DNA of 64,000 bases from CAZSMC01 sp964607755 (GTDB lineage Bacteria > Zhuqueibacterota > Zhuqueibacteria > Residuimicrobiales > Krinioviventaceae): positions 1-64,000 of the forward strand of contig CAZSMC010000001.1 in assembly GCA_964607755.1 (NCBI GenBank), written 5' to 3'. How positions within the stretch are numbered: position 1 is the first letter of the stretch; every line of letters starts with the position of its first letter. Positions 52,430 through 60,953 of this stretch are shown piece after piece. A program made the position numbers and the translations under genes. The notes beneath the pieces are model-generated. The model was not told the DNA's origin. It saw only the letters and a list, made by a program, of their open reading frames with translations, and did no database searches.

Positions 52430-53281
52430 ATGAAGAAAACCTCACAAATTATTCTTGAGCCCCATATGCATGACATGGGTGTGCAGCATTTTCTCAATCA
52501 TTACGGCATAAAGCGCAAGAAACCATCTTTGGCATTTTTGCAGGAAATCTTGACGCATTATGCCAATTTGCCTTATGAGAATATCAGCAAGATTATAAAG
52601 TTAAAACAAAATTACACCTCGCCGGAGCGAATCCGGCTTCCGGAAGAGGTGATGGAAGATCATGCCGGATATCGTCTGGGTGGCACCTGTTTTTCATTAA
52701 CCTATTTTTTGCAATCCATCTTGAGCCAGCAGGATTATGTTTGCTATCCGGTGATCGCACACATGCGCAGAGCGCCAAATTCGCATTGTGCGCTGGTCGT
52801 GCTGCTGGACAATAAAAAGTATCTGGCTGATCCTGGTTATCTGCTCAATCACCCTATGGAATTGAACAAGGATCAAGCGCGCTGGTACAGGACTCTGCAC
52901 ACCGGAGTGGAGCTCATTTTTCACAAAGAATTTGAGCGTTATGAAATATATACTTTTCATAAAAATAATGTGAAATTTCGTTATCACTTTACCGATAAAC
53001 CGCTGACGACGAACGAGTTCCTTTGGCACTGGCATGACTCATTTTATTGGAACGGTATGCGGGGCATCTGTCTCACCCAGGTCCGGCCAAACGGCATGGT
53101 TTATGTTCACAACGATTATGTACAACTACAAAACATTCATGGTAAAACCAGGGGCAAAGTCACAGATATTTATAAACTCGTTCAGGAGCAATTTGGCATT
53201 GTGCCGGAATGGATCGAGCGGGCACAGGCCGCCATTCCGGAGATCATCGATCTCGGCAAAAAACACGGCTATTATACCTGA
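52430..53281 (+). CDS. arylamine N-acetyltransferase-like protein
   Basis: NAT-family enzyme that transfers an acyl group from a CoA thioester to an amine, or forms an amide in biosynthesis. Seen: the Cys-His-Asp triad of the family in order and spacing: Cys87 in GGTCFSL, His119 in PNSHCALVV and Asp134 in LADPGY. The lead-in YANLPYENISKI near residue 44 is also typical. Length 283 is normal. No signal peptide. A second nearby ATG (13th codon region) is possible as start. It follows the envelope operon by 15 bases but its chemistry does not point to the same process. Confidence 0.85.
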   Translation: MKKTSQIILEPHMHDMGVQHFLNHYGIKRKKPSLAFLQEILTHYANLPYENISKIIKLKQNYTSPERIRLPEEVMEDHAGYRLGGTCFSLTYFLQSILSQQDYVCYPVIAHMRRAPNSHCALVVLLDNKKYLADPGYLLNHPMELNKDQARWYRTLHTGVELIFHKEFERYEIYTFHKNNVKFRYHFTDKPLTTNEFLWHWHDSFYWNGMRGICLTQVRPNGMVYVHNDYVQLQNIHGKTRGKVTDIYKLVQEQFGIVPEWIERAQAAIPEIIDLGKKHGYYT

Positions 53282-53368
53282 TAAAAAAAAGTGTCAACGA
53301 TTTGAACGGTTTTGAGTAAACGTATGAGAATTTTGCCTAGATCATTTTGAGTGGGTAACTCTAAAATT

Positions 53369-53548
53369 AGCCACCGATTCACACGGATTAAACACCGGTT
53401 TTTTTAAGCTTTAGAAAAATGTTAAACTCAATAAAAATATTTTCATCTTTTTTAGTGGTATTGAACAAGGAATTGGAACGAATGAAATTTAAGTGTGGAC
53501 TGTAACTTAAAATATTATCAATTCAGTTATCCGTGAAAATCAGTGGCT
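53369..53548. mobile_element. MITE-like element: imperfect 20-bp terminal inverted repeats
   Basis: The gap between the NAT gene and DUF4416 holds AGCCACCGATTCACACGGAT at 53369-53388 and, 180 bases from its start to the other end, ATCCGTGAAAATCAGTGGCT at 53529-53548. The second is the reverse complement of the first with 3 mismatches in 20. The interior is AT-rich, with no reading frame. The 'CCACNGATTnnCACGGAT' arm resembles dispersed palindromic elements I have seen in many environmental bacteria. There is no transposase here, so mobilisation in trans is inferred. Confidence 0.55.
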
Positions 53549-53600
53549 CAAACTCATCATAATTTACCCACACGAATCGTTATAGAACCGAGAATTTTTC

Positions 53601-54140
53601 ATGCACCCACAAGAACCCATCCCTGCCAAATACATTTTTGGTGTGCTTTACAGCGACGAAACACAGCTTGCCAGAGCACGACAAATCCTCGAGCAAAAAT
53701 ATGGACCATTTGATTACAAGACCGAAAAGTACCCTTTTGATATAACGGATTATTATGAACCGGAAATGGGATCGCCGATTTACCGATTGTTCTATTCCTT
53801 GAAAAAACCGGCCAATCCGAACCTGCTGGCGCGCATCAAAATAGAGTGCAATGACATCGAACAGGCGCTGGCTGTTTCTGGCAAGCGCACTGTCAATATT
53901 GATCCGGGTTACATGGATTACGACAAGTTTATTCTGGCGTCAGCAAAATACAATACGCAAAAGGTATACCTGGATTATGGCATCTGGGCAGATGTAACCC
54001 TCTACTATCGAAAAGGCCATTTCGAACCCTCGGAATGGTGCTTTCCGGATTTTAAAGACGGCCGTTATGAGGATGCGTTTTTGCACATTCGGGCAAGGTA
54101 CAAGGGACAGATGCGGAGGATAATGAAAAAGTCGATGTGA
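53601..54140 (+). CDS. DUF4416 family protein
   Basis: A 179-residue cytoplasmic protein. Seen: FGVLYSDETQLARARQILEQKYGPFDYKTEKYPFD (about residues 13-47; partial motif), TDYYEPEMGSPIYRLFYSLKK near 50, RTVNIDPGYMDYDKFILASAKY near 95 and DYGIWADVTLYYRKGHFEPSEWCFPDF near 125, which match the DUF4416 pattern. Family members are known from Aquificota and various deep-branching groups; biochemical function is unknown. No close operon partners: a 319-base spacer precedes it and priA converges on it. Confidence 0.82.
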   Translation: MHPQEPIPAKYIFGVLYSDETQLARARQILEQKYGPFDYKTEKYPFDITDYYEPEMGSPIYRLFYSLKKPANPNLLARIKIECNDIEQALAVSGKRTVNIDPGYMDYDKFILASAKYNTQKVYLDYGIWADVTLYYRKGHFEPSEWCFPDFKDGRYEDAFLHIRARYKGQMRRIMKKSM

Positions 54141-54301
54141 AATTTAAATTATTTTCTACAATTGATTAATTATAAACATGTTGTTAATACAATGCAAGTA
54201 CTAATTTCACGTAAGAAAACATAAAACATAATATATTAATCAGAAATTTCACAGCTAATTTACAAGCAAATGATAGTATAAATAAAACTTATATCATCCC
54301 C

Positions 54302-56800
54302 TCACAAAATCGACATCGGATCCACATCAACAGAGATATTTACCTTTCGCGGGCGGTGTTGCTTTTTGAATTGATTCATGGCCTTTCGCAAAGCGTTTTT
54401 CATCTGCATGCCAGTGGCGTCTTTTTCTTTTTCACTCATGAACAAAATTTGCCACCGATATTTATTTTGAATTTTCGACAACTGTGCCGGCGAAGGGCCG
54501 AGAATCCGGTAGGCATCGTTTTCCGGAATGAGTTCAGCCAACTGTGTTGCGGCCATTTCAACGCGTTCTAGTTCCGGCCCCTTGAGCAGTACGTTAATCA
54601 TCCGGCTGTATGGCGGATAATTCAATCCCCGGCGGTCAAACAATTCTGATTTGAAAAAATTATCGTAATCATGTTTTTTTGCGTATTGCAAACTATAGTG
54701 GTCTGAAGAGAACGTTTGAATAATCACTTCGCCTTTTTTCTGTTTTCGTCCGGCGCGACCTGCTACCTGAGTGAGCAGTTGAAATGTGCGTTCTGCAGCG
54801 CGAAAGTCCGGGAACAGCAGTTCCGTATCCGCTGAAATAACACCAACCAGAGTGACGTTCGGAAAGTCCAGACCCTTGGCAACCATTTGCGTCCCCAGCA
54901 GAACCGAATATTTTCCGCTGGCAAATTTTGACAACACCGTATCGTGAGCGCGCCGTCCTTTTGTGGTGTCAGTGTCCATGCGCAAAGAGGTAATGCCGGG
55001 AAACAGGGTGTGCAGCTCTTCTTCAACCCGCTGAGTGCCAATACCGCGCAAGAGCACATCCTGGCCGCCGCACTCCGGGCACGTTTCCATGGCTCTATGC
55101 GTATAGCCGCAATAATGACATTTGAGCAGTTTTCCGCGAAGATGATATGTTAAAGTAATATCGCAATTTTTGCATTTTGCCAGATAGCCGCAATCTTTGC
55201 ACTTGAATATTGTCGCAAACCCACGCCGATTAAGAAAGAGAATAATTTGCTCGCCTTTGTTCACTTTTTCATCAATTTTTTCCCGCAGTTTCCGGGAAAA
55301 AACAATTGGGTCTTTACGTCCGATAATTTTGGGCTCGTATCGCATATCAACAATATTGATTGTCGGCATGGGCACATCGTCGATGCGATTCGGCATGGTG
55401 AGCAGTTTGAATTTATTGGCATGGGTATTATAATAGGATTCCACAGCCGGGGTTGCCGAGCCCAGCACAACAACAGCCTTTTCGATTTTTGCCCGGACGA
55501 TTGCCACATCCCGGGCGTTATAGCGCGGCACCTGGTCGTTCTGTTTATAAGACGGTTCGTGCTCTTCATCCACAACAATCAGACCAACGTTTTTTAACGG
55601 CGCAAAAATAGCTGACCGCGGACCGATGACAATTTTGTGTTCACCTTCCCATGTTTTCCGCCACGAATCGTAGCGCTCGCCAGGCGTCATGCGGCTGTGA
55701 AATACAGCGACCTTGTCACCAAAATGAGCGCGGAATCGCCGGACCATCTGCGGGGTTAGTGCGATTTCGGGCACCATCACAATGGCCGTTTTTCCATGCG
55801 CACAAATGTGATGAATAGCCTCGATGTAAACTTGCGTCTTTCCGCTGCCGGTTACACCATAGAGCAACATGGTGTCAAAGGTTCCGGATTCTGTAGCATT
55901 TCTAATAGTATCCAATGCATTCTGCTGGTCAGCGTTGAGAATGAATTTTTTTGGCGTCTCTACCTGGAGGTCATTGTAATAATCCCGGACCACTTCACGT
56001 TTTTCCAACATGCATAAATTCTTCCGCACCAGGGCATCGATGTTGGATTTGCTGGCGCCAGCGGCCTGGTACAAATCCGAGCTGGATAAAGATGGTTTTT
56101 CGAGCGCAAGCAGTGTTTGCAGAATCTTTGCCTGCCTGGGTGCGGTCGAATACAATTCGTGAATAATTTCTCCCCAGTTTTCATGAGATTGATTTTCTGC
56201 AAGCGAAACGATGGTTTCATATTTAACCCGAACCGATGCCCGTGAAAGAGATAATTCCATGCGGCATAATCCCTTCTGGCGAAGCGATTTTAGTGGCGCA
56301 TAAATATTTTTCCCCATGGCTTTCTGCAGTTTGCTCAGCGGCATTGGATTCATCGATGCCAGACGCAATATAATTTCTGCCTGGCGCGGCGCACGGGCAC
56401 CAAAAAACTCGGCTAACTCATCCGGTTTATTGTGAAGCAACCGGACCATTCGTTCCGAATCCAGGTGAATGCCGGCTGGCAGTGCGGCCTTGAGCACTTC
56501 CCCCCAGCCGCACAGGTAATAATCAGCGATCCATTTGGCAAGACTCAAGACTTCAGGTGTAAAAAGAGGAACCGGATCCAATACTTCTTCGATTTCCTTG
56601 AGCTCTTTGACATCAGTCTCTTTCGGAAAACCGACCACAAATCCGGTCGTTTTACGGGGACCAAACGGGCAGAGCACGCGAACTCCGATTTCGATGTCAT
56701 CGTAAAATCGTTCCGGAATGAGATAAGTAAACGCATGCTGGACCGCGACCGGAAAAACCACATTGGCATATTTTTTCGGCTGTTCTGTTTCCATATTCAA
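54302..56800 (-). CDS. priA: primosomal protein N' (replication restart helicase PriA)
   Basis: 3'-5' helicase that reloads the replisome at stalled forks. Seen: the N-terminal 3'-DNA-binding domain (ANVVFPVAVQHAFTYLIPE; VRVLCPFGPRKTTGFVVGF), winged-helix region, Walker A YGVTGSGKTQVYIEAI near residue 318, DEEH box VVDEEHEPSYKQND near 410, and the zinc region with four CxxC pairs (CKDC, CKNC, CHYC, CPEC) near 540-585, followed by RTFQLLTQVAGRAGRKQKKG. Length 832 is typical of the longer form. The ATG at 56800 has no strong ribosome site. It is transcribed divergently from the cyclophilin gene. Confidence 0.95.
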   Translation of the reverse strand: MNMETEQPKKYANVVFPVAVQHAFTYLIPERFYDDIEIGVRVLCPFGPRKTTGFVVGFPKETDVKELKEIEEVLDPVPLFTPEVLSLAKWIADYYLCGWGEVLKAALPAGIHLDSERMVRLLHNKPDELAEFFGARAPRQAEIILRLASMNPMPLSKLQKAMGKNIYAPLKSLRQKGLCRMELSLSRASVRVKYETIVSLAENQSHENWGEIIHELYSTAPRQAKILQTLLALEKPSLSSSDLYQAAGASKSNIDALVRKNLCMLEKREVVRDYYNDLQVETPKKFILNADQQNALDTIRNATESGTFDTMLLYGVTGSGKTQVYIEAIHHICAHGKTAIVMVPEIALTPQMVRRFRAHFGDKVAVFHSRMTPGERYDSWRKTWEGEHKIVIGPRSAIFAPLKNVGLIVVDEEHEPSYKQNDQVPRYNARDVAIVRAKIEKAVVVLGSATPAVESYYNTHANKFKLLTMPNRIDDVPMPTINIVDMRYEPKIIGRKDPIVFSRKLREKIDEKVNKGEQIILFLNRRGFATIFKCKDCGYLAKCKNCDITLTYHLRGKLLKCHYCGYTHRAMETCPECGGQDVLLRGIGTQRVEEELHTLFPGITSLRMDTDTTKGRRAHDTVLSKFASGKYSVLLGTQMVAKGLDFPNVTLVGVISADTELLFPDFRAAERTFQLLTQVAGRAGRKQKKGEVIIQTFSSDHYSLQYAKKHDYDNFFKSELFDRRGLNYPPYSRMINVLLKGPELERVEMAATQLAELIPENDAYRILGPSPAQLSKIQNKYRWQILFMSEKEKDATGMQMKNALRKAMNQFKKQHRPRKVNISVDVDPMSIL

Positions 56801-56859
56801 AAATAGTTAAATACAGATGGATTTGCAACAGAAAGATAAAACAATGAACATTTTATCCA

Positions 56860-56890
56860 TTTGAAAAGTTCTGTCGATTTGTTAACTTTG
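56860..56890 (+). promoter_or_regulatory. Bacteroidota-type promoter before the cyclophilin gene
   Basis: TTTG (56860-56863), 19 bases, then TAACTTTG (56883-56890) is an exact fit to the Bacteroidota sigma-factor consensus TTTG-N19-21-TAnnTTTG. The gene starts 17 bases after it, behind a perfect AGGAGG. Confidence 0.6.
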
Positions 56891-56907
56891 TTAAAAAGGA
56901 GGAAAAA

Positions 56908-57606
56908 ATGCGATACACAATTTTGTTTGCGATCATTTTAACACTTGCATTCAATTGCGGACAGAAAAAAGAACAACAACAAGAGGAAATAAAAGAACCG
57001 GAACAAAAGCAGGGTTTTGAACCGATTACCCGCGCTCAAATTGATTCTATTTTACAGCGCGTTAAAAATACGCCCATGGAACCAGTCGGTGAAAATGAAG
57101 TGGCTGTTTTGGAAACAAATTACGGCACCATGGTCATGGATTTTTTCCCGGAAAAAGCACCCAGACATTGCGCTTCGTTCAAGCGCCTGGCAAAGTCCGG
57201 TTATTTTGACGGCACCTATTTTCACCGGATTATCAAGGATTTTGTCATTCAAGGCGGAGATATTTTAACCCGGGATGACAATCCGCAAAACGACGGAACA
57301 GGCGGCCCCGGTTATCAGCTTGAGGCGGAATTTAATGACATTCCTCATGATTTTGGTATTGTTTCTATGGCACGTTCTCAGAACCCTAACAGCGCTGGCA
57401 GCCAGTTTTTTATTTGCTTGTCCCGGGAAGGAACAAAAGCCCTGGACGGTAAATACACTGTCTTTGGACGAATTATTAAAGGCGATGATGTGGTGAGAAA
57501 AATTGCCAATGTGCCGGTAAAACAGAACTCTCGAGGAGAACCCTCTATTCCGGTGGAACATGTGATCCTTAAAAGAGTTTACATGAGACAAAATGATCGG
57601 TCATAA
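56908..57606 (+). CDS. cyclophilin-type peptidyl-prolyl isomerase, lipoprotein
   Basis: Catalyses prolyl cis-trans isomerisation in the envelope. Seen: lipoprotein signal ending LAFNC (Cys at about residue 17), a Glu/Gln/Lys-rich linker, and a cyclophilin domain with RHCASFKRLAKSGYFDGTYFHRI (partial; near 92), the catalytic FHRIIKDFVIQGGD, and PNSAGSQFFICL near 158 (the typical GSQFFI). The isomerase-critical Arg in FHRI is present. 232 residues. AGGAGG ribosome site. Its own promoter is probably the Bacteroidota-type element upstream. Confidence 0.95.
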   Translation: MRYTILFAIILTLAFNCGQKKEQQQEEIKEPEQKQGFEPITRAQIDSILQRVKNTPMEPVGENEVAVLETNYGTMVMDFFPEKAPRHCASFKRLAKSGYFDGTYFHRIIKDFVIQGGDILTRDDNPQNDGTGGPGYQLEAEFNDIPHDFGIVSMARSQNPNSAGSQFFICLSREGTKALDGKYTVFGRIIKGDDVVRKIANVPVKQNSRGEPSIPVEHVILKRVYMRQNDRS

Positions 57607-57624
57607 ATAGCAGAGTTTCATGCC

Positions 57625-59280
57625 ATGAGATTAAAACTTTTTTTCACCTGTGTATTTGTATTCAATGTTTTTCAAGGCGCGCTCTGGGCACAGGAACAGC
57701 AAAAGTACTGGTTTTTTTTTACGGATAAAGGACAATCACTCTCCAAATCCGATTTTGCACAAGCGAAGGACAGATTATCCGAACGCGCTATATGGAGGCG
57801 CCAAAAAGTAACTCCCCCGGATCAGCCGGTTGTAGATATGACCGATTTGCCTGTCCATGAAAATTATATCCGCCAGTTGCAAGATCGCGGCATTGAACCT
57901 GTTGTCATTTCCAGATGGCTCAACGCCATGAGCGGATACGCTACCAGATTGGAGGCCGAACAACTCGCCTCGCTGCCTTTTGTTGAAAAAATTCAGCGTG
58001 TGGCTATTTTTCGGCGACCTCCTATCCCACCACAACCGCAATCAGAACTCATAAAACCCAAAGCGCCAAACGTGTTAGATTACGGACCATCTTTTGAACA
58101 AAGTGCTCTGGTGAATATACCTAAAGTTCATGCTATTGGTGTGACCGGCAAAGATGTGATCATTGCTGTAATGGACACCGGTTTTTTACTCGACCATAAA
58201 GTTTTTGACAATACCGACGTTATCGCAACTTTTGATTTCATTCACGGTGATGACAACGTGGATTATGAAGCTCATCAGGACTCGAGAGATCAGCCGTATC
58301 ATGGCACCGCCGTGTTGTCGATTTTAGCTGGTTATGACAATGGCACACTCATTGGCCCCGCTTTTGACGCATCGTTTTTGCTGGCAAAAACAGAAGAGTT
58401 GTCCAGCGAAACGCCGGCTGAAGAAGATTACTGGATCGCTGCTGCAGAGTGGGCAGAGGTGAACGGCGCCGATATCATTAACACCAGTCTGGGATATATG
58501 GACTGGTACGAGTATGAAGACATGGATGGAGATGCAGCCCCCATCACGATTGCCGCTGATATGGCTGCACAGAAAGGCATTGTAGTGGTTTCTTCTGCCG
58601 GAAACGAAGGTAACACTTCATGGAGATACATAACCGCGCCAGCAGACGGTGATAGTGTTATTGCTGTAGGCGCTGTTAACAGCGATAGTGTATTAGCCGG
58701 ATTCAGTTCGGTCGGACCTACGTTTGACGGGCGAATTAAACCCGACGTTGTAGCAATGGGTGTGAATTCTGTACATGCTACATTGAGTGGAAGCTATTCC
58801 CGGGGCAGTGGCACCAGTTTTTCCGCGCCAATCGTTTCGGGTGTGGCCGCTCTTATCTTGTCCGCGCATCCGGAACTCACTCCGATGCAGGTGCGGCAAG
58901 CACTCATTCAAACAGCGGACCGGGTGAGGAATCCCGATAATATGTATGGATTTGGCCTGGTGGATGCTTTTAAAGCTGTTAATTATTACGGCCCTGTTAT
59001 TGAAATACCAGATACTACAAACTTTGTTAAAATATATCCAAATCCGTATCTCGGAAACGAGCATGATAACATTCATTTCGTGCTAAACATTAAAGAATTA
59101 ACGGATGTCCGAATTGATATTTACAACGTCTTCGGTCAAAAAGTAGCAGGACTTGAGCGGCAACAAATGCTGGGAAAAGAAGTGGAAATATTGTGGCCAG
59201 CTTATTCTCCGGCAGGTGTTTATATTTTCAGGGTTATTCTTCGCACAAAAGTCCAGACCGGCAAATTTACCATTTTATAA
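57625..59280 (+). CDS. secreted subtilisin-like protease with C-terminal sorting domain
   Basis: Exported serine protease of 551 residues. Seen: signal peptide (1-22, ending ALWAQ), an N-terminal prodomain (about 28-130) of a different kind from the first protease, and S8 catalytic residues Asp184 (VMDTGF), His226 (YHGTAVLSIL), Asn327 (SSAGNEGN) and Ser398 (SGTSFSAPIVSG). The last 80 residues carry the FCB sorting-type domain with IYPNPYLGN, IYNVFGQKV and YSPAGVYIFRV, the FlgD-like or T9SS C-terminal type. This suggests export to the surface or medium. It lies 18 bases after the cyclophilin gene, which may fold it. Confidence 0.93.
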   Translation: MRLKLFFTCVFVFNVFQGALWAQEQQKYWFFFTDKGQSLSKSDFAQAKDRLSERAIWRRQKVTPPDQPVVDMTDLPVHENYIRQLQDRGIEPVVISRWLNAMSGYATRLEAEQLASLPFVEKIQRVAIFRRPPIPPQPQSELIKPKAPNVLDYGPSFEQSALVNIPKVHAIGVTGKDVIIAVMDTGFLLDHKVFDNTDVIATFDFIHGDDNVDYEAHQDSRDQPYHGTAVLSILAGYDNGTLIGPAFDASFLLAKTEELSSETPAEEDYWIAAAEWAEVNGADIINTSLGYMDWYEYEDMDGDAAPITIAADMAAQKGIVVVSSAGNEGNTSWRYITAPADGDSVIAVGAVNSDSVLAGFSSVGPTFDGRIKPDVVAMGVNSVHATLSGSYSRGSGTSFSAPIVSGVAALILSAHPELTPMQVRQALIQTADRVRNPDNMYGFGLVDAFKAVNYYGPVIEIPDTTNFVKIYPNPYLGNEHDNIHFVLNIKELTDVRIDIYNVFGQKVAGLERQQMLGKEVEILWPAYSPAGVYIFRVILRTKVQTGKFTIL

Positions 59281-59316
59281 TAAATTAAAATTTTCATAAT
59301 TATTTTAGAAAAATCT

Positions 59317-60186
59317 TTGTTCTTTAATCGACCAATTGCTTTAGCTTTAGGGGGCGGCGGTGCCCGGGGTTTTGCCCACATTGGTATATTGCGTGTGCTG
59401 GAACGTGAAAATATCAAAATCGGCTCTATTACAGGAACCAGCATGGGAGCGATCATTGGCGCCATGTACGCCCAAAATTCGGATACGTCTGTGATTATTG
59501 AACGTTTGCACCACTATCTTGAATCCACAAACCAAAGAAAAGGAAAACGGGCAAAAACTGACAAAAAGGACGTCCAGCGCTGGTTTGATCATATTGCGAC
59601 ACTTTTCCGTGACCAGGTTCTTCTCAAGGATCCGAAAAAAATAACTTTTGGTTTGGAAACTTTGCGCGATTCTTTGTATTTTTTACTCGATGACCGTCAC
59701 ATCGAAGACACGCACATTCCGTTTTCCGCGGTGGCTACTGACGTGTTAACCGGCGAAGAAGTCATTTTGAAATCTGGGCCGATTATTCTCGCCGTGGCAG
59801 CCAGCTCGGCATTACCTGGTGTTTTGCCACCTGTCGAATACGGCTCCCATTTGTTAATTGACGGCGCTGCCACTTCTGCGATTCCGGTGCGTGCTGCCAA
59901 AAAAATGAGTGGTCCTAAAAAAGTTATTGCCTGCGATGTCTCGGCGGATCTATCCAGCAAACCGCGTTTGGATAATGCTGTAGATATTTTAATGCGCAAC
60001 AGCCGGATAACATCCCAGCGCTACCGCGAGCTGATCATTAAAGAAGCAGACGTTCTCATTCAACCTGATGTGGGTAGCTTTCATTGGTCTCATTTTGAAA
60101 ACATTGAAATGTTCATCAAAGAAGGTGAGCGTGCGGCTGAGTTGAAATTATCTGAAATAAAACGTGCCGCTCGCTGGCCGCGATGA
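59317..60186 (+). CDS. patatin-like phospholipase
   Basis: Serine lipid hydrolase with a Ser-Asp dyad. Seen: oxyanion GGGGARGFAH (residues 12-21), nucleophile elbow GTSMG with Ser42, and catalytic Asp182 in IDGAATS. Length 289 fits the RssA-like bacterial group. No signal peptide is evident, so it is cytoplasmic. The only start that suits is TTG 59317 with no good ribosome site. It is on the same strand as the protease before and the methyltransferase after it. Confidence 0.9.
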   Translation: MFFNRPIALALGGGGARGFAHIGILRVLERENIKIGSITGTSMGAIIGAMYAQNSDTSVIIERLHHYLESTNQRKGKRAKTDKKDVQRWFDHIATLFRDQVLLKDPKKITFGLETLRDSLYFLLDDRHIEDTHIPFSAVATDVLTGEEVILKSGPIILAVAASSALPGVLPPVEYGSHLLIDGAATSAIPVRAAKKMSGPKKVIACDVSADLSSKPRLDNAVDILMRNSRITSQRYRELIIKEADVLIQPDVGSFHWSHFENIEMFIKEGERAAELKLSEIKRAARWPR

Positions 60187-60207
60187 ATGTCTTTTTAAAA
60201 TTTTATT

Positions 60208-60810
60208 ATGAACGGCATCCGAAAACTCGAATTTGAAGAAATTCACGATCGTCAGCCTACTGCCGAGGAATTGCAGCGTATGCCGCGTTTCCCGATTGCG
60301 GTGATTGCCGATAATATTCGCAGTGTGTACAATGTCGGTGCACTTTTCAGAACAGCAGATGGCGCCCGCATTGCGCACCTGTATCTGTGCGGCATCACCG
60401 GTACACCGCCGCGGGATGATATCCGCAAAACAAGCCTTGGCGCTGAAGAGACCGTACCCTGGTCTTATGAAAACGATGCGGCTCAGATCATTAAAAAATT
60501 ACGAGCCCGTGGCTATCAGATTGTGGTCCTGGAGCATACCGATAAAAGTGTGGATTACAGCAAAGCAGAACTTGTATTTCCTGTTTGTTTGATTATTGGC
60601 AATGAGTACCTGGGCGTACAGGAACATTTGATCCAACAAGCTGATCTTGCGGTGGAAATTCCAATGTACGGCGTGAAACAATCGCTAAATGTTTCTGTCG
60701 CTTTTGGCGTGGTGATTTACGAATTTTTAAAAGTCCTAAAACGTGATCTTGAATGGAAAAGCTCATACAAAAAATCAAGGCAATCGACGGATATAAAAAA
60801 CGCGGAATGA
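60208..60810 (+). CDS. SpoU-family RNA 2'-O-methyltransferase
   Basis: SPOUT-fold (TrmH-like) enzyme that methylates ribose in rRNA or tRNA. Seen: motif 1 DNIRSVYNVGALFRTADG near residue 34 (the Asn and Arg are conserved), motif 2 LIIGNEYLGVQ near 130, and motif 3 IPMYGVKQSLNVSVAFGVVIYE near 152 (partial). At 200 residues it lacks the N-terminal RNA-binding domain of RlmB. Target nucleotide unknown. The end overlaps the small membrane-protein gene. Confidence 0.9.
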   Translation: MNGIRKLEFEEIHDRQPTAEELQRMPRFPIAVIADNIRSVYNVGALFRTADGARIAHLYLCGITGTPPRDDIRKTSLGAEETVPWSYENDAAQIIKKLRARGYQIVVLEHTDKSVDYSKAELVFPVCLIIGNEYLGVQEHLIQQADLAVEIPMYGVKQSLNVSVAFGVVIYEFLKVLKRDLEWKSSYKKSRQSTDIKNAE

Positions 60811-60953
60811 TTTACATTACCCTCGCTGTTTTGATGATAGCTTATGAACTATTGTTTATCCAGCCGGCGCGGTTGATCGTTTTGCTGTTATGGTTTGGGG
60901 TTATCGTTATTGGTGTCATCGTCATGACTACATTGCGGGAGAACAAAAGTTGA
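60753..60953 (+). CDS. small membrane protein, 66 aa
   Basis: Two membrane helices (MIYITLAVLMIAYELLF and ARLIVLLLWFGVIVIGVIVM) with a short basic tail RENKS. I do not recognise the family. Two starts are possible: ATG 60753, which overlaps the methyltransferase by 58 bases, or ATG 60807, which overlaps its stop codon in the ATGA manner and gives 48 residues. Its stop codon in turn overlaps the TTG start of the M1 peptidase. This chain of overlaps suggests translation as a set. Confidence 0.65.
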   Translation: MEKLIQKIKAIDGYKKRGMIYITLAVLMIAYELLFIQPARLIVLLLWFGVIVIGVIVMTTLRENKS

